This document shows positions 22,926-34,469 of a stretch of 64,000 nucleotides of DNA, in pieces. The stretch spans positions 3,795,146-3,859,145 of the forward strand of contig NC_037269.1 of assembly GCF_000002425.4 (NCBI RefSeq), read 5' to 3'. The DNA comes from Physcomitrium patens (taxonomy: Eukaryota; Streptophyta; Bryopsida; Funariales; Funariaceae). The position numbers and the translations under genes are program-made. The notes under the pieces were generated by a model. That model saw only the letters and a list, made by a program, of their open reading frames with translations, had not been told where the DNA came from and searched no databases. Within the stretch, counting starts at the first letter, position 1. Every line of letters begins with the position of its first letter.

Positions 22926-23290
22926 TGGTATTGCTTATGCCACCATAGTTTTTGTTAATGCCACCACAACCCCCCATCCACCTCATCACCCACTCCTTTT
23001 GTCAATGGTAAATAGAAAGTACTATTTTTAAAATTATTTGGTTGTATTTTATGTATTTACATTCTAATTGTAATATTTTATAGATAAAGGTAAGTAATAT
23101 TTCATAAACATATGCTATTATTAGATTTGTAATTATCTTTTTAAATTTTTAATAATAAATTTAAAATAAATTAAATATATTCTTTTTAAAATTTTTAAAA
23201 TTTAAACCAATTTAAAATTTAAAATATGTTGAATAGGTGGCAAGTTGCAGTGGTAGTAGCAATAATTGTGGTGGCATTAGCAATACCCCA
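22926..23290. mobile_element. MITE-like short DNA transposon with TATTAA target duplication
   Basis: A 365-bp element. The left end TGGTATTGCTTATGCCACCA and the reverse complement of the right end (TGGGGTATTGCTAATGCCAC) form imperfect terminal inverted repeats of about 45 bp, near 80% alike by eye. The hexamer TATTAA stands directly on both sides (22,920-22,925 and 23,291-23,296), a good target-site duplication. There is no coding capacity, so it is non-autonomous. The duplication contains TTAA, which suggests but does not prove piggyBac-type cut-and-paste; a Harbinger- or Mutator-related source is possible. Confidence 0.7.
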
Positions 23291-23296
23291 TATTAA

Positions 23297-23880
23297 AGGC
23301 AATGGTGTTTGTTTATATGTATTCATCCAAAGTGCTATCCATCTCTCCATGTATCCATCCAATTATCAATTCATCTAAAAATTTCACCAAAATTATTAAA
23401 CAATTCCTACTTCATTTATGCATTTCAATAAACATATAATTTAGAAAAAAGACCTAACATCCAACTTTAATACAAAAAATTGCATGCACTACAATTGTAT
23501 TGTGCATTTATGACATATAGGAGACATGACATTATATTATTTTAGTCTTATTGCTACAATGTCGTTTTGAAAAAAAATATCTATGTAACAATTGATTTCC
23601 ACCTCTCTCAAAGCTTTTAAAACCCCATTGATTTAACATATTGTCCTTGTTGCACAACAGCAAACTCTAATGCTATTACATATATATTTATATACACAAT
23701 CATATCCATAGTCTTACACATTTCCTTACACATATAAGTTTGTAATTTGTAAAAAAACAATCTTTTATTATAATATTTTTGAATTAGTAGAATAATATGC
23801 TCCAAAGATTATTTTATTTTATTTTATAAATTTATTAATTTATATAAATTTAGTTACTTATCGCTATTTATAGATTAGCA
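23297..23880. other. AT-rich intergenic stretch
   Basis: About 580 bp of low-GC DNA between the MITE and the next GC-rich island. Nothing recognisable on either strand. Confidence 0.6.
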
Positions 23881-23937
23881 CTTGATGGGAATCGTTCAGG
23901 GCAATTCAGACGGGTGCAATAGAAACCCCGAGGCGTT

Positions 23938-24018
23938 CAGACCCGGCCCTGGATGTCTATCCACCAGACCTGGCCCTGGATGTCCACCCAGCAGACCCGG
24001 TCAATAATGTCCCGCCCT
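23938..24018 (+). repeat. 27-bp tandem repeat, three units
   Basis: Two close units (23,938-23,964 and 23,965-23,991), each starting CAGACC and sharing GGCCCTGGATGTC, plus a degraded third (23,992-24,018). It lies at the left edge of the GC-rich island upstream of the gamma-adaptin gene. The period is a multiple of three, but I see no convincing gene around it. Confidence 0.75.
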
Positions 24019-24058
24019 AGAATCTTCATTTCGATCAAGATCTCCAGGAGAGTCATAT

Positions 24059-24328
24059 CTACCAATGTGCCAGGCATCTCGCCCTTGCTATCTCTCCCTT
24101 CCCAAACGCTTTCGGCTCTGAAGCAACGATCCTGAACTCCATAGCCATAGTCGTGGCTGCAGCTTGATTTGCATTTGCAGGGCAGGGCTTGGTTACGTTC
24201 CTCGCCCCCGCACCTCCGACCTCGTTTCCCTCACTGCAATCGTCTTCTGTTGAGCTGTGTATCTCGTTGTCCCTCTGCTGTTGGTCGTTTCCAGCTCGTT
24301 CTTGATTACCAGTGGCCTCGGATTCCAT
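24059..24328 (-). CDS. Possible small divergent ORF, 89 aa, unrecognised
   Basis: A minus-strand frame starting ATG in good context (GGGATGG), four bases downstream of a telo-box reading AAACCCTAA on this strand. The product starts MESEATGNQERAG, is rich in Q, E and N, and resembles nothing I know. A donor-like GTAGAT overlaps its end, so it could be the first exon of a divergent gene, but no further exon is apparent downstream (23.3-23.9 kb). It overlaps the probable leader region of the gamma-adaptin gene and may be chance. Confidence 0.2.
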   Translation of the reverse strand: MESEATGNQERAGNDQQQRDNEIHSSTEDDCSEGNEVGGAGARNVTKPCPANANQAAATTMAMEFRIVASEPKAFGKGEIARARCLAHW

Positions 24329-24331
24329 CCC

Positions 24332-24340
24332 TTAGGGTTT
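24332..24340 (-). promoter_or_regulatory. Telo-box (TTAGGGTTT on plus)
   Basis: Exact telo-box between the gamma-adaptin gene and the possible divergent ORF. It could serve either direction; such boxes work in both orientations near plant transcription starts. Confidence 0.5.
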
Positions 24341-25521
24341 CGGGTTTGATTACGCGGTGAATGCTGCTGCGATGATGCTGAAGGAGTGAGGAAGGCTATA
24401 GCGAGGGCGACGGAGGGTTGTGTGTTCGTGCTGTAAAGCTTTGGAGGCAGTGGAGTTTGGATCTGGAGGGGAGACGATGAGTTTGACTCTGTAGGGGGGA
24501 CGTGATGTAGGGGTGTCGAGGATGGGCAGAGGTGATGGACGGAGACACGCGGCGGGATTTTGGAATTTTTAGGTTTCAAGAGGGTTGACGGTCGGTTTTC
24601 ACGTAGGAGCAGCATCCTTAAGGGAGTTTTGGATCTTGGATCGTTGGCTTGGGGGTGAAGATTTCTTTCACAATGGGGAGCAGATTGAGGTGCGTTCAAT
24701 TTGGATCCCTGTTCGGTTTTGACAACGAGTGGCTTTAGGACATGATCCTGCATCTAGATATTTCAGAATGTCTTGCTCTGCCTTCCATGATTTTGTCAGT
24801 CTGGATCACTTCTCCTTACTAGCAGTTTAGGCGTCTCGGTAGCAGGCCAGTGTTGATTAGCTGTTCTCTTGAGAGTCCACTCTTCTGGGAAAATTTTACC
24901 TTGTCGTTGGTGAATGCCATTTTTTTGCCCCATGATGCGTGATCCGCAAATTGCAGTTGCAGTCAGGAGCATTCCTTCAAATAATTCCGAGTTGGAGTGC
25001 TGTGTTACTTGAATTAATTGATACGTGTTTTAGGAAGCAAGTGTGCATATGTTTTGAGAGCTACTATTCTCTTTATCTTAGTAGAAAAATATTCATTACG
25101 AATAATTATTATCGTATTACTCTATGACAAACTATATTAGAATATTGGGCCCCAAAACGGAATGTTGTTCAACCTTCGGTGTCACTTTTAATAAAAATAA
25201 CCCTGAATTTTAATGTGGTGTTTACTACTTGAGACTCTGCGAGTTTGTCTCATGTGTGGGCATGGCTTTTTCATCGAAAATAATTCTACTCCTTTGCAAC
25301 TAATCCGAGTTCAGAGCCAAGGCGGGTAAAGTTGTATTGCACCGAAGTGGGTATGTATCTGGGTTGATCTGTAGCTAGCTTTGGTGGTATCCGATGTGCT
25401 GGTCAACCTTCAAATTCACTAATTGTCCGTTCGAATGCGACACTACGTTGACAACAGGTTCTAGTTTACAAGGAAACTTCTAGTAATATTTGTGGACGTC
25501 TGTTTGTTGCACTGCAGGGAC
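24341..25521 (+). promoter_or_regulatory. Probable promoter and 5' leader of the gamma-adaptin gene
   Basis: A GC-rich block (about 24,100-24,760) followed by moderate GC up to the first recognisable coding exon, whose acceptor ends at 25,517. The presence of that acceptor means at least one exon lies upstream, either a non-coding leader or a short coding exon I could not identify. A minus-strand 186-codon open frame at 24,193-24,753 has no family resemblance and is probably a by-product of the composition. Confidence 0.45.
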
Positions 25522-28500
25522 ATGATACGGTCCATTCGAGCTTGTAAAACTGCAGCTGAGGAGAGAAGTGTAGTTGCAAAAGAGTGCGCCTTACTTCGAA
25601 ATGCTTTTAAAGATAATGACCAGGATTATCGACACCGCAACGTTGCCAAGCTTATGTTCATCCATATGCTGGGCTATCCCACTCACTTTGGTCAGATGGA
25701 ATGCATCAAGTTGATCGCTGCAGGCTCCTTTCCTGAGAAAAGAATTGGTTACCTGGGTCTCATGTTACTGCTTGATGAGCGCCAGGAAGTGTTGATGTTG
25801 GTTACCAATTCTTTGAAAAAGTATGACACTGTTATCTTCCGTCCTATTAGTTGCTAATGTGATGAGTTTATGGTTTAGATATAACCCTAAGTACATGAAA
25901 AAACTGGTAACTCATGCCTGCTGTACTATCCTGAAAAACCTCAGTGGTTCTTGAAGAATTAATTCATGCTTTTCATGTCAATGTAGTGTATTTTTCACTG
26001 GATTAGTACGTCAGCGTGATTGACATTTTCACGCGTGATTGTTGCTTCTGCCGCAGTGACTTGGGCCACACCAATCAGTTTATTGTTGGGTTAGGACTTT
26101 GCGCTCTCGGCAATATTTGTACCGCTGAAATGGCTAGGGATCTTGCTCCAGAAGTTGAAAAACTTTTACAAAGCAACAACTCCTACATTCGTAAGAAGGT
26201 TGAGAAATTTAAATTCTTTCGTAATAATTATGTTCAATTAGGAGAGCTAAATAACATTTATAATTCGGTTGTGATAAATTTGAGTTCTATATCTTCATTA
26301 GCGCGGGCTTACTTCGTCTTAAAAAGCTTTGAGGCTTCTTGCAGCCATCACTTTGCTACACCCATGTATCTGCATGACAGTAGGAATCATCTTCTTTCCA
26401 GGTGTGTAGAAGCAGTGAGCTTATTGTCCTCATTTGTTTGGTGGTGGTTGTATGGTCTTGTAGGCAGCGTTGTGTTCCGTGAGGATCGTTCGGAAGGTGC
26501 CGGACCTTGTTGAGTATTTGACGGTTCCAGCTACAGGACTTCTCACAGACAAGCATCATGGGGTTCTGGTAGCAGGAGTAAAGCTTTGTACAGAGCTTTG
26601 TCAATCCAACGAGCTAGCCCTTGAACATTTTAGGAAGGTGTGTGCAACTGTGTCGCATGTTTTCAAACCTAGTTTGTCGATCAGGATCTTATTCCTTCCT
26701 GCGAGGATTTTTCTCTTTGATGTGCCTGAGATATACTTAGTTACTTTCACGGAAGATTGTTACAATATTAATACTATTGGTTTTCCAATTTATGTTTTGT
26801 TTGTGCAGCATGTGTCGACAATGGTCCGGGTGCTGAAGAACCTGGTTGTCAGTGGTTATGCTCCTGAGTATGATGTCAGTGGAATTACAGACCCCTTTTT
26901 ACAAATCAGGCTTCTTAGATTGCTGCGCCTACTTGGGAATGGTGATGCCGATGTCAGCGATGCAATGAGTGATGTCCTTGCGCAGGTAAGTAGTCGACAC
27001 GACTTTATCTGCACTCCGACAGCCTCCTCCACTCTCCTATATCTAGTCTTGTAAGCGTAACGAACGTTTTGGAAATTTTTCTTGTAGGTTGCAACGAACA
27101 CAGAAAGCAACAAGAATGCGGGCAACGCTATTTTATACGAGTGTGTACAGACAATCATGGCCGTAGAGGCTATTGGAGGCCTTCGCGTATTGGCTATCAA
27201 CATTTTGGGTCGCTTTTTGGCTAATCGTGATAACAATATAAGGTATAGTTTATTTTGACGTCACTGTCTTCACTTTGGTTTCTTAAGGCGCCATGCTTAA
27301 GAAAGGTTTCTCTCTCTCTCTCTCTCGAGGATATGGTGGCATTCAGAAAATTCATTTTTATATTTGATTCTTTTTACGTGTTGTTTCTCTGCTTTAGAGG
27401 CGTTTACAGAACTGCATAGATGTACTCTTTTAAGTCTTGCGTCATGAATGTGAAATAAATTGCATTGCCCCTGTGAACATTGGTTGCAGATATGTAGCAT
27501 TGAACACCCTTGTCAAGGTCGTATCAGTCGATACTCAAGCCGTCCAGCGGCATCGTACGACGATTGTTGAATGTGTGAAGGCATGAAATCCTCCCCTCTT
27601 AATATCATGGTGTGATTTAATCGACGAGTGTTCGCCCCTAATTTTTTTTATTCACTGCTAAGTGCCTTCGCCCGTCTGCCGTAATGAGTATGTGCCTAAG
27701 TGCAGGTTTTAAGGATCTGTATTTGGGTAGGAGTGTTACAAGCACTGTTCTGTCAGTGATTGTGTCTGGGCTCATGGTTCATGTTGATCGATTATTGATT
27801 TCATCTATTAGTATGGAATAAAAAGTACAGAATTGACCTGACTATATTCTGTACAGGATTCAGATATTTCCATTAGAAGACGAGCTTTGGAGCTTGTCTG
27901 TGCTTTGGTGAATGAAAACAACGTCAAGGTTTTAACAAAGGAGTTGGTTGAATATCTGAAAGTCAGTGATCCTGACTTTAAGGGAGACCTCACTGCAAGG
28001 ATAGCTGGACTTGTTCAAAAGTAGGGCATCTATCACGTTCGTGGAACTTCTGTTATCATGCAACAGTTGTCTGCGTTCAACTTTGTGAGGGGCTTGACTT
28101 TTAATATGGTCTGTGGTGTTTAATTTGCTTAAGACACGCTGGCGTGAAAGTTGTGTAGAGACACTAAGTTTGTATACGTCTTGCAGATTTGCGCCAAACA
28201 AGCAGTGGTACATTGATCAGATGATATTGCTCATGGTTGAGGTATGCAGTTGCAGTTTTCCATTTGACGCATGTGATGACTTTGTATACTTCATAGACCC
28301 CTGCGAATTTCTCGGTTAACCTCCGAGTGTTTTTCAATTAGGCACAATATTTTGAGGTCGCTCTGTTGGTAGATGGCAGGAAGTAAAGGGTTTTAGTAAG
28401 ATTGGATTGGGATGTTGGAAGTCGTCCTCCCAGTTCCATTCTTGGGTGAAGAGTATAATAAGTGGGACAGGGTCTGGTTACGTAACGTTTCCAAGCTTAT

Positions 28501-31500
28501 GGCTACTTTTTGTAACATCAAAGTATTTATCTCAATTCAAACGGAGCAGTCCTGTCTGGGTATACCTGACTGCTCAATGTATCAATAATGAGTCTTTGAT
28601 GTCTTGTACAGGCTGGGAAATATGTTACCAATGAAGTGATCAGGTCTTTGGTAGTCGTTATAAGCAATGCAAATGATCTTCAAGGCTATGTTGTTCGAAC
28701 CCTTTACCGAGTATTTCAAGCGTGGGATGGGCAGGTATTGCTTTTGGTCTGAAGTTTTAACGACATGATAATCGAGTATGCCAATGCATTGCCCTCTTTC
28801 TATCCGGCAATGGTAACCACGCTCATTCTTGTGAGTGCAGGAAAGTCTTGGACAAGTCACTGTTTGGTGTATTGGTGAGTATGGAGAGTTTTTAATTAAC
28901 AGTGCTAATGAATTGGAAGGCGAAGATCCACTCACTGTAAGTTTTTTTTCTTAATTCCTTTTAGATTCACTTATCTATATGTGTATATGGGGAAATGGAT
29001 TCAGCTCGAATTTGTGCTTTCAGTCATATGTTCTTTATACCATCAGGTTTCTAAGTATTAAATGGAAAAGAAGTAAGTAATGTTTGCAATAATTACATCG
29101 TACCTTGTCTAAAATTCATATGTTTATTCTGCTGCATATTTTGAATGACTTTGATTTGTAAATTTGAGGGGTAATTCTCGAGGATAAACATGTTGTGATT
29201 TCATGCTTCAACAGGTTGCAGAATCAGACGCTGTGGATGTTGTTGAAAGTGTCTTAAAAGACTCGAGAGTAACACCCACCACAGTAGCATTTGCACTTAC
29301 GGCGCTTCTGAAACTCTCAACTCGTTTACCTACCTGTGCAGAGTAAATCACAGACATAGGACACCATTCATTAATTAATGAGCCTTACGTATTCATGATA
29401 TTGTTGTCTTGATGAGAGTTTCCAAGTCATACTATGACCATCTTTTCATTCTTGTCTTTTTGTCTTTTTAAATTTTTGATTTTCGTTTCTTTTTACCTCT
29501 ATTTCTTACTTCACTTCCTTTTTTTCTTTCTTCCTTTCTTCCTATCGCAGACATCATATTTGTCTTAATGCTCTTTTGTGTTCGTTTTTCTGCAGCCGCA
29601 TCAAGAACTTGATTTTAGAACATAAAGGAAGTTTGGTACTGGAGTTGCAACAACGGGCTATTGAATTCGGGTCAATCCTTACCAAGCACAGTGAATTGAA
29701 GTTAGTTTCATCACCTATTCTACTGTTCATTTCTTGACATGTATGGTGCTTGTAGAAAGAATTATACACTTTCAGATAGGGTCATCAGGTACGTCACCTT
29801 TGAGATTGTTGTCAGTACCAAATCATCCAATAGATTGTGTTTTTTAATAACTCTACTCGATGGGATTGAATTCTCAAAGAATCCAACCAGGATTACTGCC
29901 ACTGAACAATACTTATGGAAATCCATTGTTCTATCAGTTGTGCTTAGTCAATGGTTATCTGTCCTGAGTATTCATGCTCATTGTTGCTTGGTTCTTGATG
30001 TTATTCTCAGGGCAACACTTTTGGAGAGGATGCCTGTTTTGGATGAAGCTACGTATTCCGCCAAGAATGAAATGGGCGTTGATGGGCAACAAACTGCTGC
30101 TGCTGTAGCATCGGAATCTGATGCTAATGGGCACTTGAAACAACCAAATGGAATTGGAAAACAACCTGCTGCTACTGCCAACCTTATGGATCTACTTAGC
30201 TTTACTGATGAGCAGCCAAGCACTTCATCGAACTCCTCAGGAAATGCCTTGTTGGATCTCCTTGGTAATGGTCCTTTGGATGGCTCTAATTCTCTTACTT
30301 CTTCAGGTAAACTTCGTGACACAATTTTAATTCGATATCCAATTGTGCATCCTTGATTTCTAATTCCAGTTAAAGGTGCATCTGTAATCTGGTCGATGAA
30401 GCCGGGAATAGTTTCTTTCTTATGATTTTGTTTTTTTTTGGAGTCCTTCCAAGTCCATGGTTTTCGTAAACTAAGCTTGATATTATTGTTTCACAGCTAA
30501 ACACTCAGCAGGAGGGGCCGACATGTTGTTGGACCTTCTCTCTCTAGATGGGCCAGCTCCTCCTACATCTGCTCCTACATCTACTGCTGCAGCTCCCCTG
30601 GCAGGTCTACTGGATGTTGATCCTCTTGGAAATATTCCGTTGGGTAACCTCTCTCTCAGTGGAGGTACCCCTAAAGGCCCGCCCGCAGTTGTGGATCCCT
30701 TCGCAAATCTTACATCTACAGCAATGCTTGCATCAGTGCCTTCTCCTGATCCTGCTCCTGGTGAGTCAAACTTGCTCGTTAAAATTATACCTAGTAAACT
30801 GTTTTTTGGGTGTGCCTGAGTCGCCTCCTCTCTTTTTTACATCTGTAAATCCCGATGTAGGTAGTGGCCTGAGGTCTTGATTCTCAACTTATGAAGTTTG
30901 TTCGAATTGTGATTCTTTTTCAGGGTTTCCGACCATTGTTGCCATGCAAACAAGTGGACTAAAGATCTCATTCGACTTCACGAAACCTGCAGATTCACCT
31001 AAAACTACTATCATCAAGGCCTTCTACAGTAACTTGTCATCAAATCCTTACACAGATTTTGTCTTTCAGGCAGCAGTACCAAAGGTTATTGTCTTTGCTC
31101 TTATCAGAAATTGGATGTTGAGATTTAAGTCTCTTATACTTTATACCACTTCCTACGATTTACTTCCACTTGTTCATGTTCTTATTACTATATATATATA
31201 TATATTTTTTTCTTATTGCTTATATTTTTTTGGGATCCCTTACTCATCTTGAATATTTTGGGTCTGGTCAGTTTCCATCCTTTTGTTTAAGCCAGTCGCA
31301 CGTGGAAATAGCAATTTTGTTAAATCTTACATTGTATTTTTCTTGAAGAATCTAATGTAACACTTTGGACCATTTACTGCAGTTCATGCAATTGCAGTTG
31401 GAGCCTGCTACAAGTGGAATTCTTCCTGCTAATTCAACCAACTCAGTCACACAATTGATCAGACTCACCAACAATATGCATGGGCAGGTACTATTCGTTC

Positions 31501-31704
31501 AGTGCTTTTTCAACTTCCTTTTTTACATGTGTTGGTAAACCTTGATTTTAGGTGCTCCTCACGACCAGCTTGCTCACTTCAGCGTTCTTACATGTGTTGA
31601 TATTGCAGAAAGCTTTAGTCATGAAGTTGAGAGTGAGCTACAAGGCAAATGGAAACAATGTACTAGAGCAAGGGCAAGTTAATAACTTCCCTGCCGGGTT
31701 GTAG
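25522..31704 (+). CDS. AP-1 complex subunit gamma (gamma-adaptin)
   Basis: Large subunit of the AP-1 adaptor, which with beta1, mu1 and sigma1 sorts cargo into clathrin vesicles at the trans-Golgi network. Exons: 25522-25820 (exon opens at 25518), 26057-26198, 26464-26637, 26809-26985, 27088-27242, 27490-27580, 27857-28020, 28187-28241, 28612-28734, 28841-28936, 29215-29342, 29596-29700, 30011-30306, 30497-30760, 30924-31084, 31383-31487, 31609-31704. They sum to 2,631 nt, 876 residues, in frame throughout. Visible: helical-repeat trunk at about 1-580 ([86 protein letters not shown]); hinge at about 583-755 with three clathrin-box-like LLDLL or LMDLL motifs; gamma-ear at about 757-876 ending NNFPAGL. 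Angiosperm relatives start about a dozen residues earlier (ending TRLRD); that lead was not found, so the start may instead lie in an upstream exon. Intron 6 has a GC donor. Confidence 0.95.
27306..27326 (+). repeat. CT microsatellite in gamma-adaptin intron 5
   Basis: About ten TC units inside the intron between 27,243 and 27,489. Confidence 0.85.
27581..27856 (+). other. GC-AG intron (intron 6 of gamma-adaptin)
   Basis: Protein continuity (ECVK to DSDIS) requires the exon to end at 27,580 with AAG followed by GCATGA, and the next to start at 27,857 after GTACAG. A GT at the junction is absent. GC-AG introns are a known minority class spliced by the major spliceosome, usually with a strong exonic AG as here. 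Confidence 0.85.
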
Positions 31705-33180
31705 TAATTTTATAGTTCTAGGTTATAACACAGAGTTGCGCTAGGTTTTAGGAACCAGCTGACAAGTGTTTTTGTCTAGCAGGAGTTGTTTTGAGATGTT
31801 GAGTCTAGGGCTGGGCTCTCAACAACTTATTGTCTTCCTAGAGGGCGGTAGATACGTGCACATTGTAGACAGGTTTTGGTTAGAAAATCATTTGAAGTGA
31901 GAGCATGTGCTTCTTGGCAGGATCATACAAAGTGGAAGCACAGTCTCTTGTATTGTTTACGAAAGCTAGAGATTTTGTAGGGCGTTATCAGTAAGCAATT
32001 TTGATTAATCATAAGGAAGAACTTCGCTTCATATGCTAACGGCATGAAAGCCCAGTGCCAGCGATCTACTCCTTTTGAGTGCTTCTGACCAGAAACGCTC
32101 AGTTACCTTGAAAATCCTGAGGCATCAGGATTAACGTGGTTGTGGTGTTCTACTCTATACGTGGCTTTTCTTTTTCGCATCCACTACTTTCTGGCATGTG
32201 GAGATGCTCGATTTTGCTTTTAGTAGAACTAATAACATAACCGAGTTGTCTTCGTTTTCTTTTCCGTGCGAACTCTTAATAAGTGGATTTACCAGTTAAG
32301 GAGAATTAATGGCGACGTAGGTCCTCTTTCTAATGCTTTATCGATCTTGTCTTTCCCAACGTAGTCTAAGATTCATTTCTTCTTTCTGACAATGTACACA
32401 ATCAATTGTATTGTGTCGTTGTCTACGTCATTAAGTGATCCATGGCATTATGAACATACAATACAAATGTCAGCAATAGTAAATTCATTATCTCTCCACC
32501 TATCCACTACTTGCAACTTGGCCATGAATTATCTTATAAACAATTCAAACTGACTGAGACTACCCATAAATTTTGATTAATGGTCAACTGATTGCTCTTT
32601 CCAAAATTGAACTTTCTCAATTCTATGTATGAGTTCAAAGAATCATTCTAGTAGTTTATTCAATTGTGGGCCTCGAACAAGGAATATGTCATCCAATAAA
32701 TCTCCAAAGAATATTAACATGGCCCAATGGGCCAATAAGAAAGTATTGATTGAATTAATAATTTGTTTTTTTATTACAAATAAAGTTAGTTTTCTGTAGA
32801 ATATGTTTTAATTTTGAAGTTTTTGCACGGTGAGAGGTAATCTTTTGTGGGCCATGTTACTCTATTAACACTTCCCACAAATCTTGCAAGATCTTTTTCC
32901 TCCTTATGAGTAAGATATATCCTTTCTTTTCTTTATTTTTTTTTGAAAGAAACGGTGTTCATCAATAATTCCAATGTACAAATCGAGGTCCCTTTCAAGT
33001 TACTCGGTGGCGTGACAATCTCCAGCGGCGAGAAACCAGCCCACCTGTACAATTTTTTTTGTTTTTGCACCAAGTGTCGGTATAGTCATCTGCGATTGCT
33101 CAATTTTTGTCTGCACCTTACGTATCAAAATAACTAAGAATATGGTTCCTTCTGGCCATACCGGCGTGAATCTTATCGAA
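31705..33180 (+). other. 3' UTR of gamma-adaptin and intergenic sequence
   Basis: Gene-like composition continues to about 32,350, consistent with a long 3' UTR. AT-rich DNA follows to about 32,940, then a moderate-GC patch. No gene recognised. Confidence 0.4.
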
Positions 33181-34469
33181 CCATGCTAAATGGCAGACCT
33201 GGCTGAAGTTATACGGAGCATTACTGAAGATAACCTTACATCTAGCACACCAAATTTTGGATTGCTGATAGGGAACCCGATATCAGCCAAAATAGTACTG
33301 TGCAGAGTAGTACTGGCCAGATTCCTAGCACTATGCGAGAGTAGTCCTTGGCAGTGGGTACGCGTCATCAGAACAAACAGTTCTGGAGGAGCACACCTTT
33401 GTATAGTCAGCACTGTATGTTGAATTTGTTGCAACTTGCATCACAATCACTGTGGCCATCATTCTATGAGAAACAGTGCGTGTCTGTACAGAACCTTGGC
33501 ACTTTCTGGCTATGATTGACGTCGAAAAATGATTCCTCTCCAACTCTCGAGTAGTGCAGAATATCTTAAGCGGATTACACCCCCCTAACCACTGCGCAGG
33601 TTTCTTGCTACTGGAATTTCAACGCGTTCACAGTAATATTGAAACCTAGACCACGCAAGTTCGGCGAAGGGCTTGCGTTAACTGGGCCCTCCATCGTCAT
33701 CGATTTACCGATTTTTCGATGGACAGCACTCCCTGTCTTCGATCATCTCGTCGAGCTGGAGGCACACAGAGGCAAAGCGGGGTGCAAATTCACAAAGAAT
33801 GAAGCACTCCAGGGTGGCCTCTTTCAGTTAACTGGCTCATATCCTGTCTACCATCTGTTGATCTTAGGTGTTTCGACCATATAGCTTTGTGATGACGAGC
33901 TCGCTTGCGGACCTGTCGTGTTAGAACGAGGCTTCTCGCATCAGTTATCAAATTGGAGCAAAGTGGGGACACAATTCTCTCCAGCAGTATTCGTGCTCGA
34001 GAGATCAGCTTTCCTTGAGATTATACAGCTGTTGATGTGGCAGCCGCTTGGTGTGCTAGTTCGAGCAACAGTAGAACCTAATGTAACCCCATGTATTGAC
34101 GGTACTCCCCATGCACGAATGTTGAGTTACTGCACTCAGGTTCGGAGAAGTTAAGTTTGGGTTTCGGCAATGTGTAGTCAATAGATTCGAAAACGTTTGC
34201 TTCTATTTTAGAAGTCGGGTCGAAACGAAACGACGAACTTTGTTGTCGCTGCGGCTTGACAGTGCAGGTTGAGGCCCCCGCATCAAATCTCAGGTGAACA
34301 TCTTTCACTGTACAGCTTAACAGTGGTGTAGAAATTTGAACCCGACACAATCAGAGACCAGTTATTTGGTTGACATGGGTTGAAAACACTTGTGATGAGC
34401 AAATCTATACATTGTTGAATGATAACATTTGAATTTGGCCAAACCTTGTGATGTTAGGAAGTTGAAGCC
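33181..34469. other. Moderate-GC region with open frames but no recognised gene
   Basis: GC is clearly above the flanking repeats. Both strands are unusually open at 33,186-33,543: a plus ATG frame at 33,190-33,423 and overlapping minus frames. Neither product resembles a family I know. The part near 34,400 probably carries the promoter of the 152-aa gene. It could also hold a decayed gene. Confidence 0.35.

Noticed and set aside
24193-24753. Minus-strand open frame of 186 codons
   Set aside because: Longest unexplained frame in the island, but low-complexity (P, S, T and N rich), unlike any family, and overlapping another open phase. Best explained by GC-rich leader composition.
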